Below, one piece after another: positions 42,926-55,424 of a stretch of DNA of 64,000 nucleotides. This stretch comes from Pleodorina starrii (taxonomy: Eukaryota > Chlorophyta > Chlorophyceae > Chlamydomonadales > Volvocaceae). A program made the translations under genes and the position numbers. The notes under the pieces are model-generated. The model was not told where the DNA came from, ran no database searches, and saw only the letters and a list, made by a program, of their open reading frames with translations. The stretch spans positions 434,001 through 498,000 of the forward strand of contig BRXU01000026.1 of NCBI GenBank assembly GCA_030267565.1. The letters run 5' to 3'. Within the stretch, counting starts at the first letter, position 1. Each line of letters begins with the position of its first letter.

Positions 42926-45900
42926 TTAGTGTTTGAAAGGATTCGCCGTCCAAGTGGGCAGCGAGGCCGTCATGCTGATGGTCTTCTGGCTGACAGGGAA
43001 ACCCCACTTGGTGTAAAAGGGGACCAGATTGACGCCTGATGATGAGCGAGGAAAAAAGGAAGAAAGGGCCACAGTGAGCGGATTAGGGTGGCTCGATCGC
43101 TGCTGCTGGGGCAGTGTGGATGGAATGACGGCGGCCGTCCGCGCAGAGGGGCCCAAGGTAGAGCGAGCCCAACATGGCCCAACCATCCAACGATCGAACG
43201 GATGTGCGAGCCCTGGCGCGACGAGCGACTGCGCAAATCCAAATAATTGTAGAGGAGTCATTACAAGTAAGTAAGTTTGATTAAATAATTTGCGGCGAGC
43301 CGACGATAAAGATACATACAGCACTATGAGCCTCCCGTCCTAACGAACGAAGGCGCACGCAACCCGTACAGAAGTGCCTGAGCAGACACATGGCTGCGAA
43401 GCAGACATACAGCTTCAAGAAATGCGCGATCGATGTGTACATCGCAGCAGCACATGGAGTACGTACCGGCAACTGCGCTGGTCGTCTGAATCCAAGTCTG
43501 GACCTCATCGTCCTGTTTGTACCGGAAGCGCGTGCGTGGCGAGCGGCGGGGCGAGCGAGCTTGCTTCAGAACGCGCCCTGCCTAATACATAGTGCAAGAG
43601 CGAGGTAATACGTGCGTGTTTGTAGGCGCTCAATCAAGCAAACCGTGAACCCTGAAAATAAACCCGAAACCCCCGAGCAACTTCGTCGTGAGTATGCACG
43701 CCGCTCAGCAGGCAAATCAAGCAATAATGCATTGCCGCCGCCGCATGGAGAATTATGCGAATGGGACGGATGCGTTGGTACGGTCACATACACGCTCCTA
43801 GGATTATTTTACCGGAAGGGGCAGAGGCTTGAGGTTGTACACGTCGTACAGCTTGCGGTAGAAGCCCCAACCGAACGCGTCTTTTAGCTGTATACATAAG
43901 CGAGCAAGGGGGACGAGGCACACACATAATAAATGTGAAGCAGGATGGTATACGTAAAAGCGATGGCTTCACTGCGTTTTGCGCAGCAGAAGATGTGTGA
44001 CAGACAGGTGGTGGCGCCTCGCCCCAAGTGAAGTAAATAATAAGCCCTCCGAATAATCGACACGCCCATCCATCCACGCACGCGGGCTGTCGTCTTACGG
44101 CCCACAGCGGGGGCAGCGCTTATGAACCAACCGGTTCGAGGAGCGGTGCGTGATTCGCGCGTTGCCTGCCGCCGGCGGCTGCTCGTGTCGCTCGTTCATT
44201 TATAAGAATTATCAGGATAACAGGCTCGATTGACCATGCATGCATGTATTCCGACGACCAGCAAGTAAGGCGCACATATATATTAGGGTATATATACGCA
44301 TGTGCGCACGTGCGTGTTGGTTATTCCCCACCGTCCAAGTACACACGCACACACGCATGCACGGCAATTATTATTAGTCTGTTAGTCTATTAGTCTATTA
44401 GTATGTTATTAATAACAGACTAACCTGCAGGTAGGTGTCGAGTGCGACGTAATTGTTCCAGTCGCGCGCCCAGTTGGCGCCCTTGGCAAAGTAATCGGCG
44501 CGCAGTGCAGCGCGGCCGTCGGGCAACACGTACTGCCAGGTGGCCCAATTGGACGGATACACGCCGGTCTGCTCCAGAGCGTACATGGTCCACAGGTTGT
44601 TGAAGCTCTCCCCAGTGCCGCTGAACTGCATGTAGCCCCACTGGTGGTTGTGGCCCAGCTCGTGGTACGTGCCCCAGGCGCCCATGTACTGCGGGTTGGG
44701 TACGACACATATGTCGCACATACATACGTACGTGAGCCATCCATCAGAGTAATGTATGTGTGTATGCCTATGCGTTCATCTTAATTGCTTATTAGCGGCT
44801 CCTGGCGGCTCTTGCTTGTTTGACGAGAATCGACTAGATAGATAGTTAGACCAAGCGGGACGCGGCGCACGCAGAACGAACCGGCTGCAAAATATGCAGT
44901 AGTTGTGCGATGTGATTGCGTGGTGTGCTGCTATCTAACTAACGCACGTTAGGGGCCCCCCGATTACCACGCATGGCCGTACCTTGAGCATCTTTAAGTC
45001 GGTGACCTCCTGTATGTATATACGTATATCGAACGGGGAATGAAGTGGACGGGGCGCGCGGAGCGTCAGCACTTACGAAGCCGGGTTCGGTTGGACACGC
45101 ACCGACTTACGTACGTGTCGAACGTCATAAGTCTTATAATTGCAACGCGTGGTGACTTTGCAGCAGGCGCGGTAACATCACAGGCGTGGTGAGACGGCAG
45201 AGTAGCATCGGTAACTAATATCAACGGATGGTTCGTCATCATCTGGTGTAGCATGGATGCATGAATGGGCGGACAGGCGCATATGCCTGGCGGCGGATAA
45301 ACGAGAGAGTCAACGAACGCCGGTATGCGGGGTCGGCGGACTAATGATGATGCTGGACGAGTATGGGCGGATTCAACCGCCGTAAGGGCGGATTCGACCA
45401 GCAGCTGCTGCGTGCTGACCTGTAAGGTTGCCGGTTCGTCATGGCCCATGATTGGGTAGCCCGAGTGCATCCAGCCGCCGCCGATGTCCGCATCCACCAG
45501 AAAACGCTCTGTATGCGGAGTTCACGCAGGTCGGTAGTTGTCCACGCACGCAGCGGGTAGGTACGGGGCGGCGCAGTGCGTGCGTGGCGAGACGTGTGCA
45601 TGTTCGTACGTATACGGAATGCACACGAGAAAACCCTTAGTACGGCGGTGCAGGTATGAGAAACACGCACGACTCGACGTGAATTGTTACGTAGGATGTT
45701 TGATTAGATAGAACTTAGCGTGCGGGGTGAACGGTAGTCATTGCGAACCAACTCAGACTTCACTCGTAAGTATACGCAACGTACCCGCCCTGCAGCGGTC
45801 CGCGGCGGGTATGTTGGCCAGCCAGGCCATGCTGTCCATGACCAGATTCCAATGGTTGAGAAGTGCAACTGGGTTCGTGAAATTTCGGACGACCTGTCGA

Positions 45901-48900
45901 ATGAACACGAAGCAAGACGCGCAAACGGGCACGACGCACGCGCGGTCCCTCACGGCATGCCTGTCATCAGCATCAATTACGGCGGGCGGCCATCCATGTA
46001 TACACACTCACCGCGCGGCACCGGTGGTACCGCCGGTACCTATCTTCATCACTAACATCATTATCATTCTATTGTTACGTATGTACGTAGCTAGCAGCCG
46101 GCGATAGATCGATTCATATTGTGTGACATTCAGGCGGAAAGGGGCGTGAGGACGGACGGATGTCGAAACACGCATGCGTGGCACGCAAGCGCGCGCGAGA
46201 GAGAGAATGGGACGACTGCTGACATCCGCCAGGTCGGTGCCGAATCAGCAGCTATACGTACGTACGTATCGACCCAGGATATTATTTGGGATGCTCGCTC
46301 GTACTTCTTGAGTGTTAACCCACCGCGGACGGCAACATCATGGTGAATTTTCCGCTGTCCAGCTCTCCCCAGGGAGCCGGGTAGTTGCGGATGGTTTTGG
46401 CCCACTCACCCTGCGTGCGTGCGTGCGTGTCGGCGTTCGAGCGGCGGAACGCACATGTATGGCAGGGGACAATCAACACAGGTACGTAAACATAGCCAAG
46501 CCCTCGATCGTTCAACATACATCTGCGTGCGACCAAGCAAGGCGGGGGCTCCGTTTCCACGATGGTGTGCATGGTGCGCATGGCAGGTGCCCATCAACTA
46601 CGTATATTTATATCGTTCTCACCCACGCACCAGGTCGGTGCTTCCGAGCTTGAAGATGGGCATGCGGATGGCGTTGGAGACCGTGACCTGCAGGCTGCTG
46701 CTGACGTTGAGGCCCTTGGGGACCAGGATGTAGACGGGGCCGCCCAGCGGGTTGCCGGCGCGCGTGATGTTGGAGACGATGGGCTGCCGGCTGACCGCGA
46801 CAGGCACCCGGAGCCACCTGTCCTTGACAGTCAGGTCGTCCGTGTGGGAACCGACCTGCAGTAACCACGTTGATCGGGAGACTTATACGTAGATCGGTAC
46901 GCAGCGGGTCAAAGTTAAGTAGGCAATGGTATGGCATTGTGTTCGTCGGTTGGACGGACAAGTCAGGCACGCGTGATAAGGACAGCAGACGACCTCGCTT
47001 GCTTGCTCCCATCCAGAAACGCCAACCTAACATGCAAGCAATGCAAGCACCGAGCGACACGGAACGAAGTACCGTACACGCATACCGAGAGTTACCCACG
47101 CTTGAGGTCATCCGTTCCCACACTCATCACGTACGCACGCACCTGCACCAGAAGGCCCTTGCCCGCCGCCGATTTTGGGACTGTGACGGTGACCACCTCG
47201 CCGGGCGCAGCGTAGACGCCCGTGGTGCGCCAGACAGGCTCACCCCAAGCGGCGTAGAAGAAGCGGTAGGGCGGGCGGTTGTAGGTGGCGTTGATGGTCA
47301 CGGTGACGGTGACGCGCGGCGCGTTGGCGGGCGGCAGGCGGGGGTAGGCGGCAGCGGAGCGGGAGGGGCGCAGGCCGGTCACATCGCCGCGGCGGTTCAT
47401 CCACACCTCAATGTTCACCTACGTACATACGCAGATTGACGGATAGGCAGGTAGGTGCGTGGATACAGCGAGCACCACCACAGCGGGCACGCAAAGTAAG
47501 CAGTCAGTTGGATGGGGGGGGTACAATTAAAACAAAACGTGATGACAATGCGTACCGACGTGGATGGATATGTGTTGGGCGCGCGCTTGACCCGTTTGCG
47601 GAACCGGCTGACAAAAAGGAGTCACTTTGATTAAATGAATGCGGCTGCGTGGTGTTGAAATACAGGGCGCGCGTCTAATCTGCTGCCGTGAAGGTATACG
47701 ATTCACCGAGTCGGTGCGCCTCTACATACGTCGACATAAATATGTACGTAGATACTGTATACGTATGCAGGCAAGCAAGCAACTCACGTCCAATACATCG
47801 CCCGGGTAGCCGTTCTTGGGGTCCATGGTGCTGTTTGGCCCCACGCCGGAGCCGCTGACAGTGCGCGCCGACTCCAACAGGGCCCAAACGCTGGTCAGGC
47901 CGCTGGCATCGTTGGCAGCTCGCAGCGGCAGCGACTTGAGCAGGTGATTGAGGACCCGGTTGGCTACGGGGTACATGGCCCCATCCGAGAAGGTTGCAGT
48001 GCCCGACCGCTTCGCAGCCAGAAGGCTCTACCAGGCAGGTGGAGAGAGAAAGCGGGGGATATCAGGGAGAAGGGGAGGGTGCGTGGGAGGCAAGGGGCGG
48101 GAGGGAGAAAGGGAGGGGGCTCATCGATCGTCAGAGAGGTGTTGGCGCAGTGTTTCTCTATCTCCGAAGGGCGCGCGCGGGCGAGCGGAAGCTCTTCCAT
48201 CTGTTGCTCTTTGCGGAATTACGAAACCAACAACACGTACGGAACAGCGCAGCCCAATCAAAGCAACTAGTCCGCTCCGTGAGGCCCCTTACTTCGCTAC
48301 TGACAAGCAAACTGAGCAGCAGCAGGCCGCCGGTTTATCCCCGCCGCCGTGCGCGCGCCCTCACCTACCGCGACATGGAGGCTGTTGTAAAAGAGCCAGT
48401 CTGCCGGCGGCTTCGTGGTTGGAGCAGTCTGGAGGTACATGGACGTTCAGCGGGAGACACAAGCAAAGCCGGATGCCTTCCTAAGTGTAAAAATGCTCCA
48501 AATCATGCATCTCTTCCAGCTTTGGAAAGAAAGAAGGCAGCGCTGTGTGCCTCAGGCAAGCCCGTCAAGGCCCGCGGCGGCGGACAGAGCACTCAGGGGA
48601 AGCCGGCCCGAGCCGTTGCTCAACTGGCACATACAACCCCGCCCCATACATGTCCGTTGCTATCTAAAGCAATAATTACAATTACGAGCTAGATGGTATC
48701 AACGAACCCAGTGGAGACCGTCAGCCGCTGCTGTCGTCACCCCCCCCCCAAACCAGACTCCCTATGGCTATCGAGTGCGTGGGTAATGCAGGACTTGCTT
48801 CCCTGCTGGGAGTACTCTCGGAGTAAAGCCAGCCCCTAGCTACTATCTACTGAGGCAGCGCCGCAAATAAACCCTCCGCCCGTCCGCCGCCGCAAACCCC

Positions 48901-51048
48901 CGGTCTGCAGCAGCCCGCCGCCGCCCACTCGCTCGCTCGCCCAGCCTCTACGCGCCCTAAATAATGTGCTTCACCTCGCTCCCTACCTGGAACCCGGTCT
49001 GCGCGTCAGTAGTGGCGACCGCCAGACCAAGCGGCCACAGCACCCGGTTAACGGCCAGGTCCATGAAGATGTTGGCGTTGGGATATCGGCCACCCCAGCT
49101 CGTGGTTTGGCCTGCGAGCGAGGTCGACACCAATGACGCACCGGTGGGCGGCGTGTGCGCCTAGGCCGGAACACGCAAGCTCGCTCTATTTCCGTTTGGA
49201 AGAACACATCGGGAGACGCACCAGGTTGCGAGATTGTGTGGTTGCGTGCTGGACGTCAGTTTGTTTGTTATGCAGGCATGTCTATTGTAGCATGTGCACA
49301 GCTGCACACAAGCAAGCTTCAGGACCATACTTGCCGGACATTCACGGTCAGCGTGTCTCGCTACCAGTTGCGCACGCACGCACGCACGCAAACTCAGGCA
49401 AACACGCGTGCTCGTGTGCACGCACGCACGCACTCACCTGCCACCAGCAGTCCCTTGCCGGCCGTATTGGCGAATTTGAGCAGCGCGGTTACCTGTGCCG
49501 CGGTGTAATTTGTGGTGGTGTCGATCCTGCGAGGCAAAAGGGGGGGCGACAGAGGGTAGGTAAGATGTGCATGAAGGCATTCATCTAGCGCCTTGCGTAT
49601 CGTAATTCTGTATGTGTTGCATTGCGCCAGTAGTCAAAACCCGCTGATGACAAGCTAGCTGACCCATCGCATCCCGCTGCTGGGCTGATGACCTGTTTCG
49701 TCCTAGGAAGGGAAGGGGCGGGAGGCCCCCCTCCGCCGCTACGTATCTGTCAAGCCCCCAGCTCAACCCCCTGCCTGCCCCGTGCTCCTCGATGAATAAG
49801 TATACCGTCGTATACGTATTCGTTCACGTAAATACGTCAGCAACGCCCTTGCGTGTGCCGCGCGCGTGGCGGGTTATAAATCCCGCCTCCACAGTTCATC
49901 ACTCATTTAGCAATACATCCATCCTGAGCTCACTGTATGTGTGTACGCACGGCAGCAGCTGCGTGCTACATACTTGCATGAGGATGCGCTCACCAGTAGA
50001 TGTCCACATTGGCAGATCCGGCCGATGTGACGAAGGTGTCCAGGCTAACGGCGCTCGTCTGGACCGTAATACCGGTCAGAGCCTGCGCAATCGTACGAAT
50101 ATGCAGTACATACCTGATGAAGTACGGCATTGGTGTGTGTGTGCAGCAAAGAAACACGCTCTATGACTTTACAGTGGACCCAAAGCGAGCGATCTCCGGC
50201 TACACGCACACGCACGTCTGTGGATGGTGTTTGTTAGTTGTGCACCAAAGGTGCTTACGTACGTACGTACCGGCTTGACAGCGGCGATGCCAGACGTGGC
50301 CCAGGCAAGGGTAGGCGGCGCCGCAATCCGCACGGTGGACTTGCCGCCCGCTAGCCAGCGGACCGCATTTAACACCAGCTTATCCCAACCGTCTTTTGTG
50401 GAGCAGCAGCCTGCACCATTAACGCACACGCATGAGCGAGAATAGGAGGGAAACTGCTCATCAAGAACGACCGGAAGCAAGCGGGCTCTATCTGTCCACC
50501 ATTTCAGTATTGAGTTGCCGATCATGTACACAGAAGTCGATTCGGATAGGGCCAGCACCGTACCGCCGTGTGTTGCTCGACGCGACGAGAAGAAATGAAG
50601 GCAGGCGGAACTTGTAACGTGTGTACGGTTCATTGGTTGCGTGTGCCGAGGGCGCGCCCTGAGCGAGCTCTGCTCTCGACTAGGTGGTCTAGTTGCTTGA
50701 CCGCGCTCGCAACTCACCGCCCGGGATGCTCTCGTGGCCGAAGGCGACGACGCGTCCGCCGGATGGCGGAGCCGCAGCCGCCACAACAGGCAAGGGCGTG
50801 TTGGGGTCCCCGCCGATCGCGACGGGGAACGCCGTAGGTGACCAGATGACGAACGTCGACGCGGCGACGCTGCGAGGGTAGCTGCCAGTAATGCCTTGAA
50901 GAAGCGCGGGCAGGTGGGCTTTCATGGCGGCCAGGAGCGTGTTCGCAACGGGCGTCTGCGCCGCGACTGGCCGCAGCAGCAGCTGTGGCGCCGAGACGAG
51001 CGCGAATACGCCCCACAGCGCGAGGAGAAGACGCGAAGAGTCTCCCAT
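42926..51048 (-). CDS. Secreted M60-like metalloprotease, TCAF/FAM115-type (gene B)
   Basis: Seventeen exons (high to low): 51048-50718, 50410-50271, 50082-49994, 49526-49438, 49111-48987, 48428-48369, 48027-47788, 47418-47143, 46855-46631, 46410-46324, 45893-45785, 45508-45420, 45009-44983, 44688-44425, 43887-43813, 43512-43467, 43035-42926. The sum is 2382 nt (793 residues plus stop), phase-consistent with gene A. The ATG 51048 gives a good signal peptide (residues 1-31, LLLALWGVFALV core); an ATG at 51102 would place 18 polar residues before it. Domains: amidotransferase-like region (GHESIPG, NAVRWLAGGK), beta-rich middle, then M60 with HSGYPIM and HELGH at 638-642, E656. Catalytic residues intact. 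Substrate probably a cell-wall or matrix glycoprotein (inference). Confidence 0.9.
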
Positions 51049-52559
51049 CCTTCCAGGTGTGTTAGAAATGCTTACAAAGCAAGGGCGGGCCTGTGTGCAC
51101 ACGCTATGAGGACGCCGGCTACGAATGCGTCTGTACTTTTGTGTCGTCGGAGCAAGCTTGAGAGATGTAAGCAGTTGTTGCTGCGCTTAATGTTGTGACA
51201 TGAGGGCTCACATTATATGTTTATGTTTATGTGATATTTGGAATGGTTTAGGCATAAGGACTTGGCTAGGCCTTAATCAAAACGTACCTCCCGAGGGCCT
51301 TGCGTCAAGCGTACGGTATTGCCGCTGTGCAAGAGCGATCTTGAGATATCTATTAAGCACTTTAAAAATATCTCCCCTTCTTATTTATAAAAGTAGTATT
51401 TTCATCGCTACAATCTGGGGCCGCGCATGTGTGCACGCCCGCCATGCGAGAGTGGCCAAATGAATTGCAAGCAAATAAGATAATTGATGTACATTCATGC
51501 AAGTCGATAAGGTATTATTTTATTGTTTGGACTTAGTAAAATTGCCATCAATAGCCGTTTAAGAAATTGTAATTGTGTTTTGTCAGATGAGAAGGGGGAG
51601 GTAGGCCCAGTTAGGCCCCTGTAGGCCAGGCCTGTCCAGGCGCAGACTGGCAGGAGCGGCAGGCACCTCCAGGCTTGGCAAACGTTTGCAAACGGCAACA
51701 ACATACATACAAGCTAGACAGGTTTCCTGAAGCTACCAACTTCCAAGTCGCATCACTAACCATTGCAGCATACACGGCCACACTAAAGAAGCGTGTCACG
51801 ACACCCTACGTCTCTGGCTGCGGCCAGGGAATCTGCAATCGTACTGCAGACTGGTAAAGGTGACTCGAGCTTGTTGGGCAGCCCTGATCAGGCCTTTCTA
51901 TCCTAGACGGGCTTAGGGATCCTGCCGTACTGGATCATCTAATCCCGTCTTCCGGAGTAGATTCCGTGGCGTTCACCCATCCTTGACCGAGGCGGGGTTC
52001 CCTGGTGTAGAGCGTACAATCCAGGCTTTCAACACGCTATGTCAATTACGCAGTGTGTCATGACAAGCGACTGCTACGTCCGTAACCTACCATGACCGTT
52101 TCGATGTTTCGACGCTGCACAACAAGGGCCGCAGGCCGCGGGCACAGCTACCAGGCACTCATTCCTGCCTGACTCCGTCGCCCCTGCCCGATATTCCTTG
52201 GAGCTAGCCCCCCCAAGACAGCTTACAACACAATAAACGCATAACATGAGGTGCCCTGCGTGCCGCACACATGTGTCAGGGCAAGCCAGCGTCGCAGAGA
52301 AACCGTGTCAGGCAGTGTCGGTTGAGACCGTTGGTATGGCAGTTGGTGTCGAAGCGCTGCAAGTGGACACGACCGTGGCGTGTGAAGCCGTGCCGTTCCA
52401 GCATTAATTAATGAGCATTCCGAGTGTAGCTTTACAATGACTATGTTGAAACTTTCTAATAAGGAAAGACTCATGGGGCGCTGCCGTTCCATTTCGAACT
52501 GGGGGGCCTTCTGGCCTCGATATCAGACACCTCGCAGTAGCAGACACCTCAGGAGGTCG
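51049..52559. other. Upstream region of gene B, nothing else recognised
   Basis: Should hold the gene B promoter. An AT-rich patch with TATTTATAAAAG at about 51379-51391 is on the plus strand. No coding region was supported. Confidence 0.3.
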
Positions 52560-53150
52560 TGACGCCCTAGGGCAGAGCGATCTCTAGGGCCCGTGCTATG
52601 CGTAGCTATGCAGAGGCTTCTTTCTGCTGTTGCTTGGGCACTACGTAGGCCCAGGTGCATTATTGTTGACGGTTACAAACCCACACGACGTGGAACAGGA
52701 GGGCCTACCCAGGCGGCCATCCAGACACGGCCCGCACGAACGAAAGCTACCCCACGCAGGGCTGTGCTCCTTGCCCAGCCAGCAAAGCCGGAGAGACACG
52801 GAGGACCACGGGCCTCGGACCGCCACACCACGAGAACCAAGGCACGGCTACAGCAACTGCACGCTGGACACACACCCGCACACTGGTCCCTGAAGGCCAG
52901 CTGGTTCCTAACACAAGCCTCGCGCATCTCCCGGGGGCGGCCTCCGCTAACTCGAAGGCTCGCACACACGCCTGAGGGAGAACCTGGTCCACAGGGCACT
53001 CACCTCCTGGGGCTACACGGGCACTCTCCCAGACCCTGCGACACGCTAACAAAGCAAGACACGTACGGCCGCGGGGGACGGGCTGACAAGCCGGCACGGT
53101 GCCCCCTTGAAGAGCCCTTAAAAGGCCATGGCCCACAGACGCTGCCTACA
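52560..53150 (-). mobile_element. Diverged fragment of an L1 3' region
   Basis: Shares, in the same orientation and order, many blocks with 31000-31540 in the 3' region of the L1 element. Examples are CTGGGGCTAC, ACGGCCGCGGGG, GACAAGCCGG, CGCTGCCT. Divergence is considerable. It ends about 30 bp from the tRNA-Ala gene. No coding capacity. Confidence 0.65.
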
Positions 53151-53179
53151 TGCCCACACTTTTGCCGAATAAAATTATT

Positions 53180-53273
53180 TGGAGTCGGAGGGCATCGATC
53201 CCCCTACCTCCCGCATTTCATACGGCGCTCAGCGCTTGCTAAGCGGGCGCTCTACCATTTGAGCTACGACCCC
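53180..53273 (-). tRNA. tRNA-Ala(AGC) with intron
   Basis: Minus strand: acceptor GGGGTCG/CGACTCC, D-arm GCTC...GAGC, anticodon stem CCCGC/GCGGG with loop TTAGCA (anticodon AGC). An intron of about 22 nt lies just after the anticodon. The T-loop ATCGATG is as in plant tRNA-Ala, and the discriminator is A (53180). TTTT at 53174-53171 is a Pol III terminator. Confidence 0.92.
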
Positions 53274-53276
53274 ATG

Positions 53277-53349
53277 CGCTCGATGACAGGTTCGAACTGT
53301 CGACCTTACGGTTAACAGCCGTACGCTCTACCGACTGAGCTAACCGAGC
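53277..53349 (-). tRNA. tRNA-Asn(GTT)
   Basis: Minus strand: acceptor GCTCGGT/ATCGAGC (one G-U), D-arm, anticodon loop CTGTTAA (GTT), T-arm GACAG-TTCGAAC-CTGTC, discriminator G at 53277. Only three bases separate it from the tRNA-Ala gene downstream, with no terminator between, so the two are probably co-transcribed. Confidence 0.95.
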
Positions 53350-54447
53350 TATCTCGGGACTGGAACCGGGATGCAAACAAATGTTTGCTTTCGTACATAT
53401 TAAAAAATGGGACCCAACCAGATCCCAACTGAACCGGTCAGGTCTCTGGGGCCAGGTTTGGGGGGCAAGCAGAGGGACATGGCTGCATACACAAGCCCGC
53501 ATGCATGAGCTAAATCCACCACTAAGGCACCTGTCGCCACGTACCGGTCCCCCACTTGCAGCAATCCGTAGTCGTTGTGGTTGTCCCACAGGAGGGTAAC
53601 AACTTAGGTCACTCATCCTCATCTTGGGGGGCCGGGGTCTGGTCCCTCATCTGCTTATCTAGATAGGTGTGCCGGTACCCCCCCCCCCTCGTGCATATCC
53701 AAGATAACTCACCGGGCGGGTGTCATATGTTCCATCCTAGATATGAGGAAGTGGGGTCACCGACCCACCTTGGCTTGCCTTGCAGGAGGGTCCCACTGGG
53801 CTGCCGACCTCGTAAGATGGGTAGATCCAGCCGTAATGCAACGGCATGCATGTCAATTCATAAAGGTTTATTATTCCCCGAAGCATTTTGCCGCGTGGCT
53901 CGCCCTAGGTGAAGCACGCCAATGCACGTCCCAGCCACAATACGTCCACTTACTAATGTAAAGGTCGGCCTCCGGTCCTACCGCATCTGGCCTTCATGCG
54001 ATACGGTGGCACGTTCAGCCCGCAGGCCGCATATTCTCACCCCTGCCTAAAGATATCCTGGGCAGATTGTTGTCGAAATGGCCGGCAAGGTGAATAGCTA
54101 ATACAAGTCGCTCCTTTCGCGGCGAACCTGGTTGCTCTGTGATATATATGGTTAAAAGGTCCTGCTGTGCGGTAGCGTGTAGCAAGAGCGGAATACTGAC
54201 GATAAGTGGAGCAAGTTCGCCTCAAAACGCTCGCGGTAGCCAACTTGTTTGTGCGAACATGCAGGCGGCAAGGGGCTTCCGACCACCACGTCCATGTGCT
54301 AAGAGTTTATTGAAAGCATACCGAGCGCGGCCGAAGAGCTGCCGAGTTGTGCTTTTGGATCAGGGCTCAGTCTTGGAAGGACCGTGACTGGCTCCGATCA
54401 ACGCACGCAAGCGTTTGCCGTACTTGAGATATTTTTTTCCAGGCCCA

Positions 54448-54543
54448 CAGAAGTACATCACCCAATAGAGGGACGAAAGGACTATCAATTCCAGCCAGAA
54501 GTACATCACCCAATAGAGGGACGAAAGGACTATCAATTCCAGC
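54448..54543. repeat. 48-bp tandem repeat, two units
   Basis: Two exact 48-bp units starting CAGAAGTACATCACC. Also present in the second large repeat at 58472-58567. Confidence 0.9.
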
Positions 54544-55287
54544 CAGTCTGGATCCAAACCTTTGAAATGTTTGCCGATCCTCGCACAGACAGGCAGGCAC
54601 GCACGCAGCAGGCAGACAGACAGACAGGGTCTTACATATCCAACGCCAAGGCCGAGGGGGCGTCGCCCCCCCGGAGCCGCTCCGTGGGGGGGGTTGCGCC
54701 CACAAAACCCCAACAGTACTAGAAGGTACGGTGACCTAACGCGCACACCCTGGTAAGTGTCAGCATCGTGCATCCTGCGTGTGTGTTGCGCACACGCATG
54801 CTGTCGTGCGATGCTGGCCTGCCGAAAAAAACCAAATTTCACCGCCTATCATGTCAACCCCCCGCATGTTGAGACGCACGCTGGCCCTGCCGATGCGGCA
54901 GCATTGCTCCGTCGTATACGTATAAATAAACGAGCACCCAAGTGCTCTCGCTCTCAATACGCCTCTCCCTCAACCGCACCAATTTGTCCCTACGCCCTCT
55001 TGCAACCCACCGCAAGAACCGACGAAGCGCCGCCCGGCACTTCGCAGCGGGCTGCTGCTGCTCGCAAAGATGGATGGAGTGGGTTCGGGTCGGATTCACG
55101 CACCGGAGCTGGGATGTAACTGCTGCAGACGGCTTCCTGCTGGCCGCGACAGCTCCGCCCCGCAATCTGCACCAACGGCATACGGCCAGCTGGCCCCTTG
55201 GCTCTACTCTTTCTGAGTCTGGAGCCGTCTGTAACACCCACAACAATTTCATCCAGCCACTGCTGCACGTCGGTGCATCCTGGCGGG

Positions 55288-55356
55288 AATGTGCGTTATT
55301 TACGTAATGTGCGCTATTACGTAATATGCGCTATTACGTAATGTGCGCTATTACGT
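55288..55356. repeat. 17-bp tandem repeat, four units
   Basis: Four units of AATGTGCGCTATTACGT (first unit 18 bp), each centred on a TACGTA palindrome where units join. Also at 59313-59381. Confidence 0.9.
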
Positions 55357-55424
55357 ACAAACGCGACGAGGCAGCCCCGCACCTTTCCCTTCGCCTACGT
55401 CCGTCCCATGATGCGGTTGCATCT

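Larger units (their letters stand above)
53409..55392. repeat. 1984-bp direct repeat, copy 1
   Basis: Matches 57434-59417. The only differences I noticed are homopolymer lengths (seven versus six T near 54432; one G near 54690). Small frames inside, including 54757-55119, are conserved only because the duplication is recent; none has a recognised domain. A TATAAATA at about 54921 could be a promoter. The right edge is only 33 bp from the gene C stop codon. Confidence 0.93.

Noticed and set aside
53350..53380. Possible third tRNA fragment (CCCGGTTCCAGTCCCG)
   Set aside because: The stem does not pair as a T-arm and no 5' half is present.
53239..53622. 127-codon minus frame containing a QSVERTAVNRKVDSSNLSSS-like stretch
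   Set aside because: This is the translated tRNA-Asn gene and its flank, a known annotation artefact.
54448..54543. CRISPR-like repeated units
   Set aside because: Only two contiguous 48-bp units with no spacers; a simple tandem repeat in a eukaryotic genome.
54757..55307. 120-codon frames identical in both large repeats
   Set aside because: Conservation only reflects the recent duplication; no domain, and overlapping frames are equally long.
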